Source: Neoconidiobolus thromboides FSU 785 (lineage: Eukaryota; Entomophthoromycota; Entomophthoromycetes; Entomophthorales; Neoconidiobolaceae). From it: a stretch of DNA of 64,000 nucleotides. Position numbers and translations under genes: made by a program. Below the pieces are notes generated by a model. The model had not been told where the DNA came from, ran no database searches, and saw nothing but the letters and a program-made list of their open reading frames with translations. Shown here one piece after another: positions 45,858-59,174 of the stretch. Location: NCBI GenBank assembly GCA_025603075.1, contig MU626337.1, positions 1 through 64,000 on the forward strand, written 5' to 3'. Every line of letters begins with the position of its first letter. Positions within the stretch are counted from its first letter, which is position 1.

Positions 45858-46666
45858 TGTTTTTTAAATTAACTCTTTACTGAAAATGTGTTCTTATTCT
45901 CAGCTATCATAATAATATAACTTACTGTTATAATCATTACTATTTTTTTAATGATATATGACTTGCTGAATTATAATAGTAATATAATTATTATTATAAT
46001 AAGCAATTTAACTTGTATAAATATATTAAAGGAATGTTGGCAAGTAAATGATTTTGTTGTGGATAAACTTTTTATTCTAACTTTTATATACAATTATGTA
46101 TAAAATGTTTTACAATCAAGTCTTTTATTAAGAAAATACAATAAAAAAATAAGTAATAGCATTATAATAACCTGAATTAGACTGAACTCACATTGTATCC
46201 ACAACTACATTAAACTATATTTTATGATAATTTTAACTTATTATAAACGCAGCTAACTCCTTTTATTTATAAGATTGTCAACTTTTGAAATAATACAATT
46301 ATATCCATTTTTTGATACTTTGAAAGGTAAAAACCTAAGTGTTTTATTTAAAAATAAACAGTCTATATCAATCAATCATAAGTATAGTTTTTTTATCTAA
46401 AAATCAACTTCTAAAATAGCTATTTCATTTTCAAACAAGTGTTCCTAGTTTTCAACTAGTAAAAAATCATCTCCTACTTTTTGCCATTTTAATTCTCAAA
46501 AATTTGCAATTGAAAACCAGTCAAACTTTGAAACTAGTAACCAAAAAATCCCAAGATTCAATTCCAATTCCAACTCTAACTTGATGGTCGAAAAAAAAAT
46601 AATTAAGAAGCTAATTTCCTTTAACTCAAAAGAAAATTGAAAAAAATAGAATAAAGAACGACGATC
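45858..46666. other. intergenic, nothing seen
   Basis: No gene supported; it contains the presumed RRP5 promoter without a clear motif. Confidence 0.45.
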
Positions 46667-49600
46667 ATGGCTAATAATAAAAGAAGGTTAAGTCCAGTTA
46701 AAAGTAAAGATTTTCCACGTGGAAAAATCGAGAAGAAGACAAATGATAAAGTTGATGAAAGAGAAAGAGAGGTAATTTAGATTTTTATTTCTATTTTATT
46801 AAAATAAAGACTAATTCTTTTTTCAACAGGATGTTTTATTTTCCACCCCAAAAGAAAAAAAATCTCGTACAGTAAAAAAGAGTAAGAATACAAAATCTCA
46901 AGCGAGTGATGAACCAAAACTTGAATCTGAGGAAGTTAAATTAGATACTACTCTTATTAAGGTAAGCCCTTATTAATTTCATAATTTTTCTACAAAAATT
47001 AAAACCATTAATCTTCTATAGGATTTATCTACTTCCACCTTAATGTTAGGTACAGTGAGCCGTATCCTACCATTGGGCCTAATCATTTCTTTACCAAATA
47101 TGATCACAGCTAGTTGTGATATAACTGAAATATCTTCTGAATATACCAAACAATTAGAGCTTATAGAATCTGAAGACTCATCCTCAGTGCCAGATCTTAA
47201 TTCAATGTATCAATTAGGAGAATATGTATTATGTAGTGTTAAAAAAATTGACTTAGAAAGTAAAAAAGATCGAGTTAAAATTAGTTTGTTACCTAAAGTG
47301 ATCAATTCAGGTGTCGTAGCTAAGGACATTACTGAAGGCTTAATGCTTGCTGGTAGTATCAAAAGTATAGAAGATCATGGTATTCAATTGGATTTAGGTA
47401 TTAAAGACAAAATTGGATTTTTACCAAAGAGTGAATATGAAGATAGTACCAATGTTTTGATGGTAGGAAAAACGATTATGTGTTGTATTGAAACTATTAA
47501 CGGTAGAGTGATTAATTTAAGTTATAACAATAATAATAAAAAGAAAGTAAGTAAACCAATAAGTCATATTAATTCTATCATCCCTGGTATTCAAGTAGAT
47601 TGTAAAATTAAACAAGTATTATCGAATGGATTAAAAGTATTATTTATGGGATTTTATGAAGCTACGATTAGTTTTTTTAATTTAAAAGAAAATCCAATGC
47701 ATATTCAAGATTTAAATCAATATTATCAAATTGGTAAAAGTTTAAGAGCAAGAGTTATATTAACTAGTATTACTTCGATGGAGAAAAAGATCCAACTTTC
47801 TTTAAGACCGCATATCTTAGCTTTTGTCAATATTCATCAAGCATTGAGTAATTTTAAGCCTGGTAAGCAATTGAGTAAAGTTAATATTGTTAGAAACGAT
47901 CCTCGTTCAGGGTTATTATGTATGGCTTATAAGCAATCAGAAGTTAAAGAAGTGGAGGAAAGTAGCGATGAGGAGGAGGTTGAAAATGATATTATGGAAT
48001 CTGAAGAAGGATCTGAAGAAGGATCTGAAGAAGAGGATGACGATAGTGCTATGGGATCCGATATAGAAGAAGGCAGTGAAGAAGAAAGTAAAGAGGACCT
48101 CAAAGAATCAAATGAAGAAGAAGAAGAATTTGAAAAGATTCCAATGTTTGTACCATTTTCTAAAGTATCTGATAAAGTATTAGAAAGTTTAAATGTGAAA
48201 GGAGGGCTTTATAATGTTGGTACGGAACATTCTGCAAGAGTCATTGGATCTTATGGATTTGAAGGGTTTATTAGATTAACTTTAGAAGAGTCCGTTGTTC
48301 AAGATGAATTTTATAGTATTAATGATTTAAATCCAGGTATGTTGGTGACTGCTACAGTTAAAGAAATTAAAAAGGGAAAAGGTGTCGAAGTTAGTTTAAG
48401 TAAAAATTTACAACATGCATTTATCCCATTATCTCAAGTTGCTGATAGTGAAGTTTATGCATTAGATAAACGATTTAAAATTGGACAAACAGTTCCATGT
48501 AGAGTATTAAAAGTTTATTTAGATACTAAAAGCATTATATTAACTTGTAAGAAATCATTATTGAATAGTAAATTACCAATTATATCAAAAGAGGAAGATG
48601 TTATCCCAGGTGTCCAATCTCATGGTGTTATTTCAAAGATATTAGATACTGGTTGTGTAGTTCATTTTTATAATGGTATATCAGGGTTTGCTCCATTAAA
48701 TCAATTAAGTGAAAAAATAATTGATGAACCTAAGAAAAGTTTTAGAGTGGGTCAAGTAATCAAATGTACTATTAAAAGCAAAACCGAAAATAGGATTTCT
48801 ATTAGTTTTAAAAATATTGAACAAAAAGAAAAGGTGGATCTTAATAAATTAAAAGAAGAAGTAGATAAATTAAAAGTGGGTACCTTAGTCAATGGTATTA
48901 TTTCTTCAATTGAAGATAATCGATTTTTAGTTCAATTAGAAAATAGTAATGTTATGGCAATTTTGTATTATGCTCATTTAAGTGATCATTCGGAAAAGCA
49001 TTGTTTTGATATCGCTAAAAATGGATTTAAAATTGGACAATCAATTAAAAATTTATTAATTTTAAGTAAAGACAATCGTATGAAAGTAATTGTTACAATG
49101 AAGTCATTGATTAAAAAAGCCATTCAATTGAATTCACTATTAGTCCCAGAGAAGATTGAAGGAGTTAAACAAGGAGATGTGTTAATTGGATTTGTTAAAG
49201 GATTAACTAATTATGGTGTATTTGTTAATTTTTTAAATGATGTTAAAGGATTAGCTCCATTAAGTAATTTATCTAATAAGTTTGTCAATAATACAGCTGA
49301 TTTGTTTTTTATTGGACAAACTGTTATTGCTTTAGTAGAAAATGTTAATCAAAATCAACAAGTTTCATTAAATTTAAAATCGGATATTATTAATCAAAAA
49401 ATTGAACAAAACGAACAAATCAAACAATTAAATATTGAACAATTATTTATTCAATCTTATTTTGAAGAGAATGAACAAGTTAAAATTAAGGATAATAAAC
49501 AAAAACAAGTGAATTATCATTTAGGTCAATTAATTGAAGTTGAATTGAAACAAAAATTAAATTATGGTTGGTTATTTAAAGTTAACAATAATATTGAGGG

Positions 49601-50024
49601 ATTAGCTACTTTAGATCATTTACCTCAACAAAATTATTCAATCGGCGATAAAATTCAAGGTAGAATATTAGACATTGATAATCAAAATAATATGATAGAT
49701 TTATCTTTTAATACGAAATTTAATAAAGATAAATATCAACCTAAATTTGATTCAAGTAGTAAATCAAATAAAATGGATAAAGAAGTTAAGGATTTATTAA
49801 TAGAACAATTAAATAATAATAATAATATATCAGCAATTATTGAATTAGTTAAAGAAGATTATTTAATTGTATCTTTACCACAATATAAAGATATAATTAG
49901 TTATGTTAATATTAAATCATATAATGAGCGTACATCACCTTTTTTAAAATATAAATATTTACAACAAATTAGCTGTAATTTAATTCAATTAAATGAAAAT
50001 AGAAATCAAATATTATTAAAATTA

Positions 50025-50070
<46 letters not shown>

Positions 50071-52691
50071 TCAACAATAACAAAGTCAATAATAATATTA
50101 AAGGATTAGAAATTGGTAAAGAAGTTACAGGTATTGTTATGAAAGTATTGAAGAATTCACATAGAATAAGAGTTAGTTTACCAGAATTTAAAACTAATGG
50201 ATTAATGGATTTCAATCAAATATTTAGTAATTATAATCAAATTGAAGATCCATTAAAGCCCTTTAAAGATTTCCCAATTAATAAACAAATTCAATGTAAA
50301 ATTATTGATCTTTATGAACTAAAAGTAAAAACATCAATTAAAAATAAAAAAAATAAGATCATTGAATTATCTATGTTAAATGAAGATAACAATAATAAAA
50401 AGAATGAATACTCAATTGGTGATAAAGTATTAGGATTTATTAAAGCAGTTGATAAGAAGGGTATTTTAGTTAAATTAAGAAATAATCGATTAGGATTAAT
50501 TAATTATTTTGATATTTCTAAAGAATATAATATAATCAATAACTATCAACAATTGTTTAAAATAGGTATGCCATTAGAAGTAAAACTATTAGAAACAATT
50601 AAAGAAGATAAAAAAATTGTTAATTTAACTTTAATTAATTGTAAATTATCAACTATCAAGTATGATATTTATCCAATAGCTTATCAATCTTTATCTGAAA
50701 TTAAAGTGGATAGTTTATTAACTGGGAAAATGAATTTGACAGATGTAAAGAAGAATTTAATGAATGGATTTGCTTTAAAATTTCATATTAAAAATAATGA
50801 ATATTCAGAATTAAAAGATATTAATGTTAAAGTACAAATAGATCAATTACAAGATAATTATAAAGATATTATTAATTTTATTAATGAGAATTATAATTCC
50901 TTTTTAAAGTTAAAAGTATTACAAGTTAATGAAGATACAATATTTGCTTCATTAAGAGAGTCCATTGTTAATAGTAATAATTTTACTGGAAGTGTTAAAA
51001 ACCAGTTATTTGAAGCTATTGAAGATGAATTAATTGAAGGCAATGAAGTTACTGGGTTTGTTAAAAAGATTACAGATCGTGGAATTAAATTATATTTAAA
51101 CAACGATACTTTTGCTTTAATTGATAATGAAGATTTGATTAATTCAATTGGTAAAGATTGGAATAAAAAAATTCAACAATGTGATGTTTTAAATGGAAAA
51201 GTTAAATCGTAAGTTTAATTTATTATTATTATTATAATCAAATAACAATATTAATCTCATTACTTATTTAGTATTATTGATGGCAAAATCAAACTTAATA
51301 CTATTACTCCAATCAGTAGTATTATCCCCAAACTTAAAGTCAAAAAACCAATTATTATAGAGAATGGAAGTTTTGTAATTGTCAAAGCCAAAATATTAAG
51401 AGCCCATAAAGGAGCAATTACTATGTTAATATTAAGAAATCGAAAATTGGCTGTTTGTGCTAAAAATGATCATCGATGTGAATTTCCAAAGAATATTAAT
51501 AATTTAAAGAAAAATCAAGTTGTAGATGTTGCTTTAATGGATTTTGATGAAAACAAAAATGCTTATTTAGCTTCATTTAATCAATTAAGTAAAGATGATG
51601 AAGACAGTGAGAACGAAAGTGAAGAGGAAGAGGAAGAAGAGATGGAAGACATCAAAGAAAGTAAAGAGAATGAAGATGAAATTGATATGGAAGAAGAAGT
51701 TATGGAATCATCTGAAGAAATGGAACCATTGGATATTGATGAAGATGTAGAATCTTCAGAAGAAGAAGGGGATATTATGGATATTGAAGATGAAATGGAG
51801 GATAGCGAATCCGAATCTCAACCAAAAAAGAAGAAAGAAAAGAGTCGATATTTATTACCAGAAGATACTACAGCTGATCAAAAAGCACCTCAAGTAGCTG
51901 ATGATTATGAAAAATTAATTTTAGCTTCACCCAATGCCTCTTATCTTTGGATTAATTATATGGCGTATCATCTACAATTAACTAATTTAGAAAAAGCAAG
52001 ACAAGTTGGACAAAGAGCATTACAAACAATTAGCTTAAAAGAAGAAAATGAACGATTTAATGTTCATGTTGCTTTAATTAAACTAGAATATAAATTTGGA
52101 ACCAAGGAAACATTAGAAAAGCAATTTCAAATATCTAAAGTATCAGTTAATCAACCTAAACATTTGTATTTACAATTAGCTAATACTTATAAAGAAGATA
52201 AAAACGACCGAGAAGTAGAAAAAGTATATTTACAAATGCAAAAACGATTTGCACAAAGTCAAAAGATTTGGTTGACTCAAGTGGAATATTATCTAACTAA
52301 AAAACAAAACGAGCAAGCACAAAAAATATTATCTCAATCATTAAAATCATTACCAAAAAGAAAACATATTAAAATCATTTTCAAAGCTGCTCAATTGCAT
52401 TATAAATATACGAATTTTGAAACAGCAAGAACTTTATTTGAGGGGATTTTAGCCAATTATCAAAATAAATTGGATATTTGGGCCGTTTATATCGATATGG
52501 AAGTTAAGTATAGTAAAGATTTAGATTATGTTCGAGGTATTTTTAATAGAGTATTAAAGCTCAATTGGTCATCTAAGAAAGTTAAGTTTTTGTTTAAAAA
52601 GTATTTGGCTATTGAAAATCAAAATGGAGATGTTCAAAAGATTCAACATGTTAAACAATTAGCGGCGGATTATGTCAATTCATTGAATTAA
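46667..52691 (+). CDS. RRP5: rRNA biogenesis protein RRP5
   Basis: Large nucleolar scaffold needed for early pre-rRNA cleavage in both subunit pathways. Four exons: 46667..46771, 46830..46961, 47022..51208 and 51272..52691. They sum to 5844 nt (1947 residues). The N-terminus is basic (MANNKRRLSPVKSKDFPRGK). About a dozen S1 RNA-binding repeats follow (for example GTVSRILPLGLIISLPN near residue 80 and GFVKGLTNYGVFVNFLNDV in the middle). Several acidic Glu/Ser linkers occur. A C-terminal HAT/TPR-type array starts near SPNASYLWINYMAYHLQLT. It is slightly longer than yeast Rrp5 because of low-complexity Asn and Glu/Asp inserts. An AAT repeat at about 50022-50066 encodes an asparagine run. The start ATG gives the conserved FPRG motif. 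The frame is intact. Confidence 0.96.
50022..50066 (+). repeat. AAT microsatellite coding for polyasparagine in RRP5
   Basis: About 15 AAT units inside an S1-repeat linker, giving an asparagine run that is probably length-polymorphic. Confidence 0.9.
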
Positions 52692-52863
52692 AGAGAAGGA
52701 GAGAAGAGTTTATAGATTTATTATTTTTATTCTATTTTTAAAATATTAAGAAATAAAATTGGTTAATTTTGAAATTATCTATTACTATCTTTTTTTTTAA
52801 ATAGTTTCAAAATTTCAAAGGTCTATTGTGTATTTATTAAATTATTATTATCAATTATAAAAA

Positions 52864-52962
52864 ATATGTATTTTTTTAAGAATTTTGGTAACAGTTTTTC
52901 CACATAAATAATAGCACTTAAAAAATAGAAAAAATGACGAAACCAAAAAAACACCCTCATAT
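52864..52962 (+). mobile_element. GGGGATG foldback MITE, forward
   Basis: Copy flanked by ATAT (52864-52867 and 52959-52962) that has lost the GGGGATG left terminus but keeps ACCCTC on the right. It lies 170 bp after the RRP5 stop. Confidence 0.85.
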
Positions 52963-52999
52963 GTTTAAATAAATAAAAAGTGAAATATAATCTATAAGT

Positions 53000-53190
53000 T
53001 TTATTTCTTCATAATAGAAGTTTACTTTAGCTTCAATTTATCTATTGATATAAACACTTTCTAACTCATAATTCACATACTGAACCCTTTTCATCTTCTT
53101 TTGTATTTCCTTCACTACTAGTTTTCCGATATTTTTCACAGCCACTGATTTCACTTGTATACAAAAATTAGCTTAGTCCATAAGACTTCA
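53000..53190 (-). pseudogene. relic of a second prenylcysteine oxidase C-terminus
   Basis: The minus strand reads CIQVKSVAVKNIGKLVVKEI then QKKMKRVQ and ends in a TAG/TAA-rich stretch. This aligns with the last 35 residues of the intact gene next door (CMEVETVAAKNIARLILEEV then KKDKKR). The DNA after the stop also resembles the neighbour's 3' flank (CTTTAGTTTCAATT-like). Upstream of the block a TAG interrupts, and no further homology is seen. It is the eroded tail of a tandem duplicate. Confidence 0.7.
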
Positions 53191-53970
53191 ATAAAATAAC
53201 CCCCTTTTAATTTCAATTTTAATAGTCAAACTATTTTTTTCATTTCTTTAAATATTTAATTGTCTCAAGAAAGCTTCAAATTCATCCCTGAATTTCTATT
53301 GACAATACTCTATTTTTGATAGTTTATTAATTGAAAAGGAGTCTATCTTTTTTAGTTATTTAAAACTATTCCTAATTGAATCTCAATCTTTTATTACAAG
53401 TAAAAAATCAAGTAAAGTGAAGTGATTTGATTTTCTCTGAAATTCAAAACTCAATACAATCAAGTTTTTTAAAACCTAAGTACTAATTTGATATTTCACT
53501 TTTTGCTAGCTAAGTGATATTTAATAGTTGAATTTGATTTAAATAATATGAAGTAGCAAAAATGGTGTAGTTCTAGGGTTTACTGAAAACTAAGCCAACC
53601 ATCTTAATCAGTGTATTGAGCTTGAATTGACAGTTTTTTTTATAATAAATTGAATAATTATTATAACTTCGATTGAAACAATAGGACTATTTCATATTTT
53701 ATATTTTATATTTTATATATTTTATATTTTGTATTTTATATTTTCTCAGTTGAATCATGACTATTAAGATTCTTGCATTCAACAAATTCAAAATTCGAAA
53801 TGTTCATGTTGAAATAAAGCAGCAGTAAATAAGAATAAAATTCAATTAGAGCATCTTTTATTTTTTAAAATCAATAAAAACTAAAAATAGATTCCATAAA
53901 TTTTATTTCATGATAATAAAAATCACTTTAGTTTCAATTCTTCCATAGATTTAAAATCACCTTAAAAATT
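53191..53970. other. intergenic with AT microsatellite
   Basis: TATATTTTATATTTT-type microsatellite at about 53694-53745. No gene supported. Other parts of the duplicated copy may be too eroded to see. Confidence 0.45.
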
Positions 53971-55719
53971 CTAATTCTTCCCTACCTTAACCCTTTTCTT
54001 ATCCTTTTTCACCTCCTCCAAAATCAACCGTGCTATGTTTTTTGCTGCTACTGTTTCTACTTCCATACAAGAAATCGCTGGCTCCATTGCATTTAAATAG
54101 TATAGCCCACTCTCTACTTTAATTTTTGGAAACAACAAATCTTCCCCATTCCCTTTTTTTAATATTTTCATTTTAGGATAAGCTAGCCAAGGTTGATGAG
54201 TGATCTTTTCTTTACTGATTTTGTTTTTCAATAATGTATTCAAATAATCTTCTGGTAATTTTTGGTTAGCAGAAATAGTAACTATTTGATCTTGAGTATT
54301 TTGAGAGATAACGGTGTAGGGCAGAGTCTTATTATAACCAAAAATAAGTGAAGGTACAGCTTCCGTTTCTTTTAAATTAAAAAATATCGGATTTAAGGTA
54401 TTTTCTTCAATAATATATTCATGTACTGGTTGATATTGTACCTCTTCAGATGGCCAATTTAGCTTATTAAATTTGATTTGACTTTGATGATAAGGTGTAG
54501 CTATTATTACATAATCATATACTTTATCTGAAGCTAAGCCATTAATATCAAGAGTATATCGAGCCTTGGATTTATCTTTTTTGTTACGAATTTTATGTAT
54601 TTGAGTGATGGCTGAATTAAGATGTAAATTAGCAAAGCTATGGGCCACATATTGCTGGAAAATTTCTTGATTACCCTTGATGGTGGTGTACGCTCCATCC
54701 ACTACATATAAGTAAGAAAAAAAATTATTTCATTACTATTGCATTCAATTGAACTTACCTCCAATAAGTGCAATAGCGCCCGCCAAAGCATGTAACTCAT
54801 TATCAATCGTATAAATATTTCTTGAAATAGCTTGTAGCATTTCATCAGTAAACATTTCTCCAGCTCTCCACTCATTGATTAACACTTCCCTAGTCGTCTT
54901 CTTTGCATACTCCAAAATTTCTAATCTCTGAAATAATTCTTCTACAGTATTGAAAGTTGGAAAATCCGATTGATATAATTTTAAAAATTTAGCCTTTATA
55001 GTGTTAGCAAACTTACTGGCTTGGTAGAATCCCCAACCGTATCGGTAATAAAATTGTGCTTTGTTGTAATAACTGGAGTCTAATTTGGACACAAATTGTT
55101 GTCCATTGTATAAACCAAAGTCACCTTCACCACGAGCAGTGTCTGAATAAGCAATGTCGAAATCTTGGGTTGCGTTCTAAATAATGGGTTAAGGTGATTA
55201 CTAAATAAATATTTAAAATCATTATGAAAACAGATATTTACCATAATATTATAATTCACACTAATAAATAAATAGTCTATTAATATTTTATCCAGAAAAT
55301 TACAAAAAAACTTACTTAACAAATACACCACCTCCTAATTCAAATTTGTTCTCTTTTTCTAAAGTTAAAGACTTAATTCGTCCACCTACACGGGGACTTT
55401 TTTCAAACAAATCAATCTCAAATGGTAATCGATGGAGTTCATCAATGGCTAATTTACCAAGATAATAGCTTAAACTACTTCCACCTGCACCAGCTCCAAT
55501 ACTATATAAATGAAGCAAAAAGTTAGTAACATGTAGTTCTAATGGGAAAGAAAGGGAAAGGATAAATGGTTTAATGGAATTTTAAAAAAACACTTACATA
55601 GCTACTTTAATTAAATTATTGTTGTTATCTTTTTCCTTAGTAAAAGACTTTTGTCGTTTGCAAGTAACAAAAGTTATAAGAGTAAAAATAATTGATAAAT
55701 AAAAATTATCGAGCTTCAT
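53971..55719 (-). CDS. prenylcysteine oxidase / lyase (FAD-dependent)
   Basis: Releases cysteine and an aldehyde from prenylcysteines left by degraded prenylated proteins; a lysosomal/vacuolar or secreted flavoenzyme. Five exons: 55598..55719, 55316..55501, 55242..55260, 54759..55176 and 53971..54701. They sum to 1476 nt (491 residues). The N-terminus is a signal sequence (MKLDNFYLSIIFTLITFVTC). The FAD-binding Rossmann motif IGAGAGGSS lies near residue 42. Then come FEKSPRVGGRIKSL and ELGGGVFV, characteristic of this family. Residues DGAYTTIKGN begin the substrate half, and CMEVETVAAKNIARL gives the C-terminal FAD contact. The third exon is only 19 nt; without it the frame cannot be joined. 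An eroded duplicate of the 3' end lies at 53000..53190. Confidence 0.9.
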
Positions 55720-57031
55720 TATACTAGATTGAAAAACTTTTAAATAAAAAAGATAAAGATTAATTTCTTTGTTTTGGGTTGAAATAGTTGAGCATTTTTT
55801 TTACAAAATTGATTAATTTAGTTCATTAGTGACATCACCCCATTTATGCTATAGGTTTAAGAATAATATGAAAGAGATTTGTATTAACATTTATTTTATT
55901 GAGAGTTTTTTTGATAAACGAAATAGACGAAAGTAGAAATGTGGTAGTAATATATATAGATTTGAAATAGGTCATACAAGTTGTTGTTTCTACATAATAG
56001 TTTGTAGTTATTATTCTATAGAAACTAAAAATTCATGAGCTTATCTAAAAGCTTTTATTTCCACCCTTAATCAGTCTTTAACTTAGTAATTAGAACTTCA
56101 ATTTAGCCAAAATAGAAAAGTGGAATTTAAAAGCAGAATTCTCAAAACCCAAAACATAAAATTTAAAAAAAAATACTATACAAAAGATACCATATCAATA
56201 TTACTCTAATAGCTTGAAAAAAATTCTAAAAAATATAATAACATTTTTTTAATCTCTTAAATCCTTTTTAATCAAACTTGCGAATCTGCTCAAATTTATT
56301 ACCTTTTTTGAAAAACTAGAGAAATGGGTATTTGGATTGAAATGTGAGCGATTAACCACATACAGATTTTATAACTCTCTTTTAATTTATTTGATGATAA
56401 TTTTTACAATCAATATGCTTATATGTTCAATTTTCTATAGCTCAATTCCTACATCTTTGCTAGATTTTAGTCTAATTTTTTTCTTAAAAGAACAATTAAT
56501 AAAGTTGTAAAAGAATTACAATAGTTCTAATAACCAGACTATAGAATTGGGCAACACTATGATGTCCTAATAGGCTAATTTTTATTATGTTGTTTATATT
56601 GGGGCTATAATAAGTACTTATATAAAGAATATTATTCAGAGTTGAAAAGTTGGATGTTTTTGAGGTTGAGTATACAGTAGTAAAAAAAGATAGCCAATGT
56701 TATATTCGAATGTTTTTATGAGTATCAAATAAAAAGAAGTATCTTTAAAAAAGTAATTGAGTTTTAAATAGTTAATAACTCTAGCAATCTACTTTCAACT
56801 AACATTCTATAAGTGTTTTGCTTTATTACTGCTTTTTATATAAATGCAAGGAATATTAAATTCAAATATTAGTTTGATATTAAATAAATTTCATACTTCA
56901 AACAGCATTTTATAAAATGTTAAAGTTACATTAAATAAATATTCCTAAAACCGTCAATATTCAAAAATGAATAGGATATATATTATTTTATATTACTTTT
57001 GAAGTTTATAAAATATTGAAACCTTTTCTAG
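55720..57031. other. intergenic, nothing seen
   Basis: AT-rich with no supported gene, RNA or repeat. Confidence 0.5.
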
Positions 57032-57137
57032 ATATGGGGATGTACTTTTATATTTAAAAATTTTACAACAATTTTTCCGCATAAATAGTACTTAAGAAAT
57101 GGAAAAAGTGACGAAACCAAAAAAAATACCATTATAT
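57032..57137 (+). mobile_element. GGGGATG foldback MITE, forward
   Basis: Left end intact (ATAT then GGGGATG). The right end has decayed to ATACCAT before TATAT. The centre is ATAGTACTTAAG. Confidence 0.86.
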
Positions 57138-57258
57138 ATTAAAATAAATAGATTAATAGGCATTTTACTATGAAAATAATAATAAACTCTTTTTTTTATA
57201 AAAAGTATCCTAAATACACCCCTTTGAAAATGTATAAAATCCTGAGTTGGCAATTTTA

Positions 57259-57315
57259 CAAGCAAAATTTCTAAAATATTAACAATTTTTAACATTTTGT
57301 TAAAAATTTTGCTTG
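57259..57315. repeat. overlapping perfect inverted repeats
   Basis: CAAGCAAAATTT (57259-57270) is mirrored at 57304-57315. Inside lies a tight hairpin of AATTTTTAACA (57284-57294) with a 3-nt loop and its exact complement (57298-57308). No gene abuts it. Confidence 0.65.
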
Positions 57316-57803
57316 CAAATGTTCAATCTCAGTGTTTGAAACGTTTTTGAAGAGATGTATTATGTTAATGAGTATTTTACTCGAATTCAAATAACATAAT
57401 TAATAGATGATATGCTTTTTGAACCAACTTGGATATCCAAAAAAAAAATTTGAACAAATAGTTGAAAAATTTTCTTGATAACAACTTGATTCAAAATTAA
57501 ACAAACAAACTGTTATGATAAAAATTATCAAAGTCTTTTCTTCACCCTAACTAATTGATTTTCCCTATAATGTTTTTTTTAAATCAAATTGAAAAAATAT
57601 TCTTACAGCTTAAGCTTGGTCAAATTTATTTGGAGCTTTAAATTTTTTCGAATCAAGCTATAAAAGTCAAATATTTTTACTGTGGTAACGTCAATTATAA
57701 AGCAGGAAGGGTAAAGGAATGAAGTTATTAAAGTATAGATAACAAATAAATTCAAAAGTCCCAGCTTCAGATAGAATAATATTTTGTTTTCCGTTTTACA
57801 TTT

Positions 57804-58267
57804 TGTGAAATATCGCTTTCTCAGTCTCATGGTTAATTATAGCATAACAATCGCCTAAGCTGTTGTGTTCTCGAGCTCAGAGAAAATCAATCCCATGTTC
57901 TTAGTTTGATTTGATATGAGGATTTCTATCTTCGTCTCAAAGAATATTCTCCCCTCGTTTTGACATTTATACTTATCGGAGTATAAAAGAGATTCTAAAA
58001 CATAATAACTCGAGACTTTTTAACTGAATTATTCCCTAATATCTCAAACATTTAATAAAGCCACTAAGTTTTCTTAATAGTGTTTTACGTAGATTTTACA
58101 TTAGTATTGTCTATTCTATTTGTCTTATATAGCTTGTAACCTATCACGTGCTATTCCCCATAATCCAAGGCTATCTTAGTCACATAAACTAAGACCTTTC
58201 GACTTATAGTGTAGTCAACCCAGTAATAGCTGTTCTTGACTCCAAACCCTGAGTACCAGATTTCACA
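57804..58267 (-). mobile_element. 464-bp LTR-like element, copy 2 (solo LTR or TIR element)
   Basis: Full-length reverse-complement match of 8400..8863. In plus orientation it starts TGTGAAATATCGC and ends CCAGATTTCACA, and ATTT flanks both sides (57800-57803 and 58268-58271). It has no coding frame. The termini fit TG...CA LTR ends, and the shared 8-bp inverted end leaves a non-autonomous DNA element possible. No internal retrotransposon sequence (gag, pol) is found in the window. Confidence 0.82.
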
Positions 58268-58903
58268 ATTTTCATTATATTGAATTAACTAAGCTTAGAA
58301 CAAAGCGGTCTCAGTAAAAGCAAAAGGAGAGATATCATTAATTGATACTTTAATAGAATTAGATGTAAATAGCTCAAAAGCTGGTCAAAAAGGGAAAGAG
58401 CTGGAGAAAAATCAAATAGAAAAATAAAACTTAAGAGAATTAGAAAGTGTTATAAAATAAGCTGTATGGTTCTATTACATTATTATATACTTCAGTACAA
58501 TCAAGTCAGTTAAAAAAAATATTAATAGAATTTTTAACTATATTTTATAATAAAACAGCTGTTGATGTATAGCATTTTGTTTTTTAATTTAGATTGATTT
58601 TTACTTTGGTCTTTTTTAATTTTTTTAATATTTAGTTTTATAATTGAAAAATAAATTTACAAAATTTATTTAAATTTGCAGAGTCCAAATTAAAATAGAT
58701 AGTTCGTATCATATATTAACTTTAAATATTTTTATTAATATTTGTCTATATAATTTTGACAATTCAATTAATAATTGACTCGAAATACACCATACTCATA
58801 ATAAAATAGTTGTACTTATATTATTGTGAGCTTCATAAAAAATTAAAATTGTCATGATTAAATATTTTGACTTAGAGTTAAATGTTCAAATTTTTGATAA
58901 AAA
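58268..58903. other. intergenic, nothing seen
   Basis: AT-rich with no supported feature. Confidence 0.45.
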
Positions 58904-59008
58904 ATATGGGCATGTATTTTTGTATTCAAGATTTTTAATAACAATTTTTCCACTTGAATAGCGCTTAAAAGATGGAAAAGTAATGAAGCCAAAAAAGATA
59001 CCCCATAT
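58904..59008 (+). mobile_element. GGGGATG foldback MITE, forward
   Basis: Copy starting GGGCATG after ATAT (58904-58907) and ending ATACCCC before ATAT (59005-59008). Confidence 0.9.
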
Positions 59009-59174
59009 AGTATTGAACCAAATACATTGCATTAAGGTTATATTTAACTATGTATTCTAAGTGCTACAATCGGATTTAAACAAAAAGCGTACAAAACATT
59101 ATAATAAGTACTTCATAGATAGAATAATCAGCATAACACCACATCAATGAATTTATTTTTGGCTTCGATTTAAT

